NCBI GenBank assembly: GCA_001604435.1
Contig: LVBO01000142.1
Coordinates: 1-31,500, forward strand
Length of the DNA: 31,500 nucleotides
DNA from: Synergistales bacterium Syner_01
Lineage (GTDB): Bacteria > Synergistota > Synergistia > Synergistales > Aminobacteriaceae
Direction: 5' to 3'
Shown: piece after piece, positions 29,689 through 31,500 of the stretch
Layout of the letters: the number at the start of each line of letters is the position of its first letter
Position numbering within the stretch: position 1 is the stretch's first letter
Position numbers and translations under genes: made by a program
The notes under the pieces: generated by a model
Told to the model about the DNA's origin: nothing
Seen by the model: the letters and a program-made list of their open reading frames with translations, nothing else
Database searches by the model: none

Positions 29689-30545
29689 AATGTCAGTTCA
29701 CGCTCACTGTATCGGAAGGAAAGCGCTTGATCGCCAAAGGAATCGCTTCTCTTCCCTCGCTACGAAAAGCGCTCGACGGAGGATTGATTCTGCTGAAGGG
29801 CGGTACTACGGTCTCCGCTCTTTCGGAAGAGCTGTGCGGCCGGCCTCTGCGTATTTCCGGGAGGATCACCCCCCGCGGTACGGTTTCGTCGGGAAGTTCC
29901 GATGTCGAGGATGCGCACTCGATTTTGTTACGGAAAGGCGTACCGGAAAAGGCGGACGGTCGTCTGGCGGAGATAGGAAGAGAAATGGGGCCGGACGACG
30001 TTGCCGTCTGCGGCGCGAACCTTGTCGATCATGATGGGAACGCCGTAATGATGGCGGGACGCGATTTGTGCGGCGAACCCGGGAGCGTGATCCCGTCGCT
30101 TGAGTCGGAGGGGGTTCTCTGTATGGTGGCAGCGGGGCTGGAGAAATTCTCTCCCTACCCTGTGAGGGAATCATGCCACTTTGCGGGGCGGAAGTCTTCT
30201 TCATGGGCAATGGGAATGGCGGTAGGACTCGTCCCCGTTCCGGGAAGGGTTTTTTCGGAGATGGATGCTCTCCTCGCGCTGGGAGCAGATCGCTGCATGC
30301 TCGTCGGGCGCGGCGGTATTTGCGGCGCGGAGGGGGCGTCGACGTTCGTGGTCGAGGGGGACGCACGGCGGTTGAAGGAACTTCTGAAGCTTGTCCTTTC
30401 TCTGAAGGGGGCGGAAGAAAGCGGGAGTCGGTCTTCTCTGACCGAGTGTATTCATTGCGGCCCCAACAGGACGACGCATCTAGCGTGTATCTACGGAGGT
30501 TGCGCAGAGGAGGAAGGATCATGGAAAGGCGTATCGGTACGGTGA
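29685..30545 (+). CDS. Unrecognised Cys-rich protein (286 aa)
   Basis: I do not recognise the family. Visible traits: no signal peptide or membrane helices; a Gly/Thr loop GGTTVSALSE (39-48) after a hydrophobic strand; CGANLVDHDGNAVMMAG (109-125); a conserved-looking ESCHFAGRKSS (162-172); and GRGGICGAEGAS (208-219). The C terminus has four cysteines, C255, C258, C268 and C273 (CIHCG, then CIYGGC), which could bind a metal or an iron-sulfur cluster. The alternating strands and helices suggest an alpha/beta fold, perhaps related to sugar-isomerase/CoA-transferase-like proteins, but this is a guess. ATG 29685 overlaps the DUF1177 stop (ATGA), and its last 25 bases overlap the AroM start, so it is surely part of the operon. 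Confidence 0.75.
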   Translation: MKCQFTLTVSEGKRLIAKGIASLPSLRKALDGGLILLKGGTTVSALSEELCGRPLRISGRITPRGTVSSGSSDVEDAHSILLRKGVPEKADGRLAEIGREMGPDDVAVCGANLVDHDGNAVMMAGRDLCGEPGSVIPSLESEGVLCMVAAGLEKFSPYPVRESCHFAGRKSSSWAMGMAVGLVPVPGRVFSEMDALLALGADRCMLVGRGGICGAEGASTFVVEGDARRLKELLKLVLSLKGAEESGSRSSLTECIHCGPNRTTHLACIYGGCAEEEGSWKGVSVR

Positions 30546-31195
30546 CGATAGGGCAATCGCCTCGAGTGGACGTTATTCCCGAGATTGCCGAAATTTTAGG
30601 AACCGATGTCGAAATAGTGGAGGCGGGGGCGCTCGACGGGCTTTCGAGGGAGGAAATCGCCGGAATGGCTCCTTCGAAGGGGGATTATGTTCTCGTCACG
30701 CGCCTCGCCGACGGCGCCTCCGTACAGGTTGCGGAGCGGTACATCACACCGCGTATTCATCGGAAGATCGACGAGCATTTTCACAATGGCATACAGTTGG
30801 TTCTGTTGTTGTGCACAGGGGAGTTCCCCGGTTTCGAAACGGGAGGTCTGCTTATCCGTCCGCAGAAAGTGCTGTTCAATGCAGTTGCGGCAGTGGCGGA
30901 GGGGTTGCGGCTGGGTATTCTGACGCCGTCCGGGGAACAGATCGAACAATCGGAGCATAGGTGGGGTGTTCTGGCGAAAGATGTTCGCGCCGTTCCCTCC
31001 TCCCCGTACAGCGACGCAATGGAGCAGGCCGCGAACGCTGCGCGTGCTCTCGATGAGTGGGGGGCGCAGATTATAGTTATGGACTGTATCGGCTATACGG
31101 GGGAGATGCGGAAGCTGGTCAGGGAGATTACGGGCAAGCCGGTTGTGTTGGCGCGGGGAATCGTGGCCCGGACAGTCGCGGAACTGCTTGAATGA
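30521..31195 (+). CDS. AroM family protein
   Basis: 224 aa, full length for AroM (PF07302 type). The N-terminal signature GTVTIGQSPRVDVIPEI (6-22) is diagnostic. The molecular function of AroM is unknown; in E. coli it is a neighbour of shikimate-pathway aroL. Two cysteines sit at strand ends in the same pattern as in Asp/Glu racemases: C98 in LLLCTGEF and C189 in VMDCIGYTGE. This suggests a racemase- or isomerase-like reaction (inference). ATG 30521 follows AGGAGGAAGG, and the gene overlaps the previous one by 25 bp. A second two-cysteine enzyme in the same operon may act on another intermediate. Confidence 0.9.
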   Translation: MERRIGTVTIGQSPRVDVIPEIAEILGTDVEIVEAGALDGLSREEIAGMAPSKGDYVLVTRLADGASVQVAERYITPRIHRKIDEHFHNGIQLVLLLCTGEFPGFETGGLLIRPQKVLFNAVAAVAEGLRLGILTPSGEQIEQSEHRWGVLAKDVRAVPSSPYSDAMEQAANAARALDEWGAQIIVMDCIGYTGEMRKLVREITGKPVVLARGIVARTVAELLE

Positions 31196-31220
31196 AATCG
31201 ACCCGGGAGGATTGAGAAGA

Positions 31221-31500
31221 ATGGATTTCATAACCGTCGCGAAGCGTCTTTTAACGGATAACATGGGCCTGCGGCCCACGGAATCTCTACTCGTCGTGTA
31301 CGATGAAACGACGCTCCGCATCGGAGAAAGTCTTTTCGAGGCGGGAACGATGCTGGGAGCTCGTTCTTTGGCTCTGCGCATACCGCTGCTCGCGAAGAAC
31401 GGCGAAGAGCCCTTTCGGATCGTTGCAGGAGCGATGGAGGAGTCGGATGTTGTCGTCGCGGCTACGGAGAAATCTCTGACGCATACTCGAGCCAGAAAGA
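31221..31500 (+). CDS. M29-type aminopeptidase, start only (cut by window end)
   Basis: The first 93 codons of a gene that continues beyond the window. The protein opens MDFITVAKRLLTDNMGLRP, and ends here with DVVVAATEKSLTHTRARK, where SLTHTRAR is typical of thermophilic-type (M29) metallo-aminopeptidases and of the related NicX-like dioxygenases. The metal-binding residues are further on and not visible, so peptidase and ring-opening activity cannot be separated. ATG 31221 has GGGAGG upstream; 25 nt separate it from aroM-like. It is in the same direction and evidently in the same operon. Confidence 0.75.
   Translation, partial: MDFITVAKRLLTDNMGLRPTESLLVVYDETTLRIGESLFEAGTMLGARSLALRIPLLAKNGEEPFRIVAGAMEESDVVVAATEKSLTHTRARK

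Noticed and set aside
1..31500. CRISPR arrays, insertion sequences, integrases, attachment sites or direct repeats at tRNA ends
   Set aside because: None were found on reading both strands; the tRNA genes have no duplicated 3' ends nearby.

Overview
The window reads as a chromosome segment of an anaerobic, peptide- and amino-acid-fermenting bacterium with moderately high GC. The thiamine ECF component ThiT under a TPP riboswitch, the ferredoxin-like aldo/keto reductase, the Cys-motif flavoprotein and a PucR-controlled OPT/racemase/DUF917/DUF1177/AroM/M29 cluster best fit Synergistota or a similar diderm anaerobe. This placement is an inference from gene content, not from a phylogenetic marker. 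I see no insertion sequence, integrase, CRISPR array or phage module.

Layout. 1-200: end of a tRNA operon (partial Cys, Asn) with its terminator. 307-471: a small protein of unknown function closed by its own terminator. 750-1715: a REC-GGDEF response regulator. 1769-2783 (minus): a MarR-GNAT fusion with a promoter whose -10 box lies inside a palindrome. 2867-4141 (minus): a radical SAM protein. 4266-4962: promoter, TPP riboswitch and thiT. 4937-6019 (minus): mutY. 6210-8310: glgB and terminator. 8324-10232 (minus): an aldo/keto reductase with a C-terminal [4Fe-4S] region, then an EamA transporter. 10419-11129: an AlkD-like DNA glycosylase. 11249-15923: two overlapping, related multi-PAS histidine kinases, only the first with a receiver. 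16010-18895 (minus): lemA-htpX-acyP-abrB-like operon. 18955-19773 (minus): a class IV aminotransferase. 19883-20172 (minus): tRNA-Gln and tRNA-Glu with promoter and terminator. 20558-21127: a secreted M23 peptidase. 21207-22529 (minus): a secreted DUF2993 plus permuted-papain protein. 22815-24013: two flavodoxin-fold oxidoreductases.

24056-31500 is the most interesting part. A PucR-type regulator is followed by a tightly packed, translationally coupled run: OPT transporter, Asp/Glu/hydantoin racemase-family protein, DUF917 (S-methyl-thiohydantoin desulfurase-like), DUF1177, an unrecognised Cys-rich protein, AroM, and the start of an M29-type aminopeptidase, which runs off the window. The content suggests a regulated system that imports a peptide or cyclic amide (hydantoin or thiohydantoin-like) and breaks it down. 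Its substrate cannot be read from the sequence.
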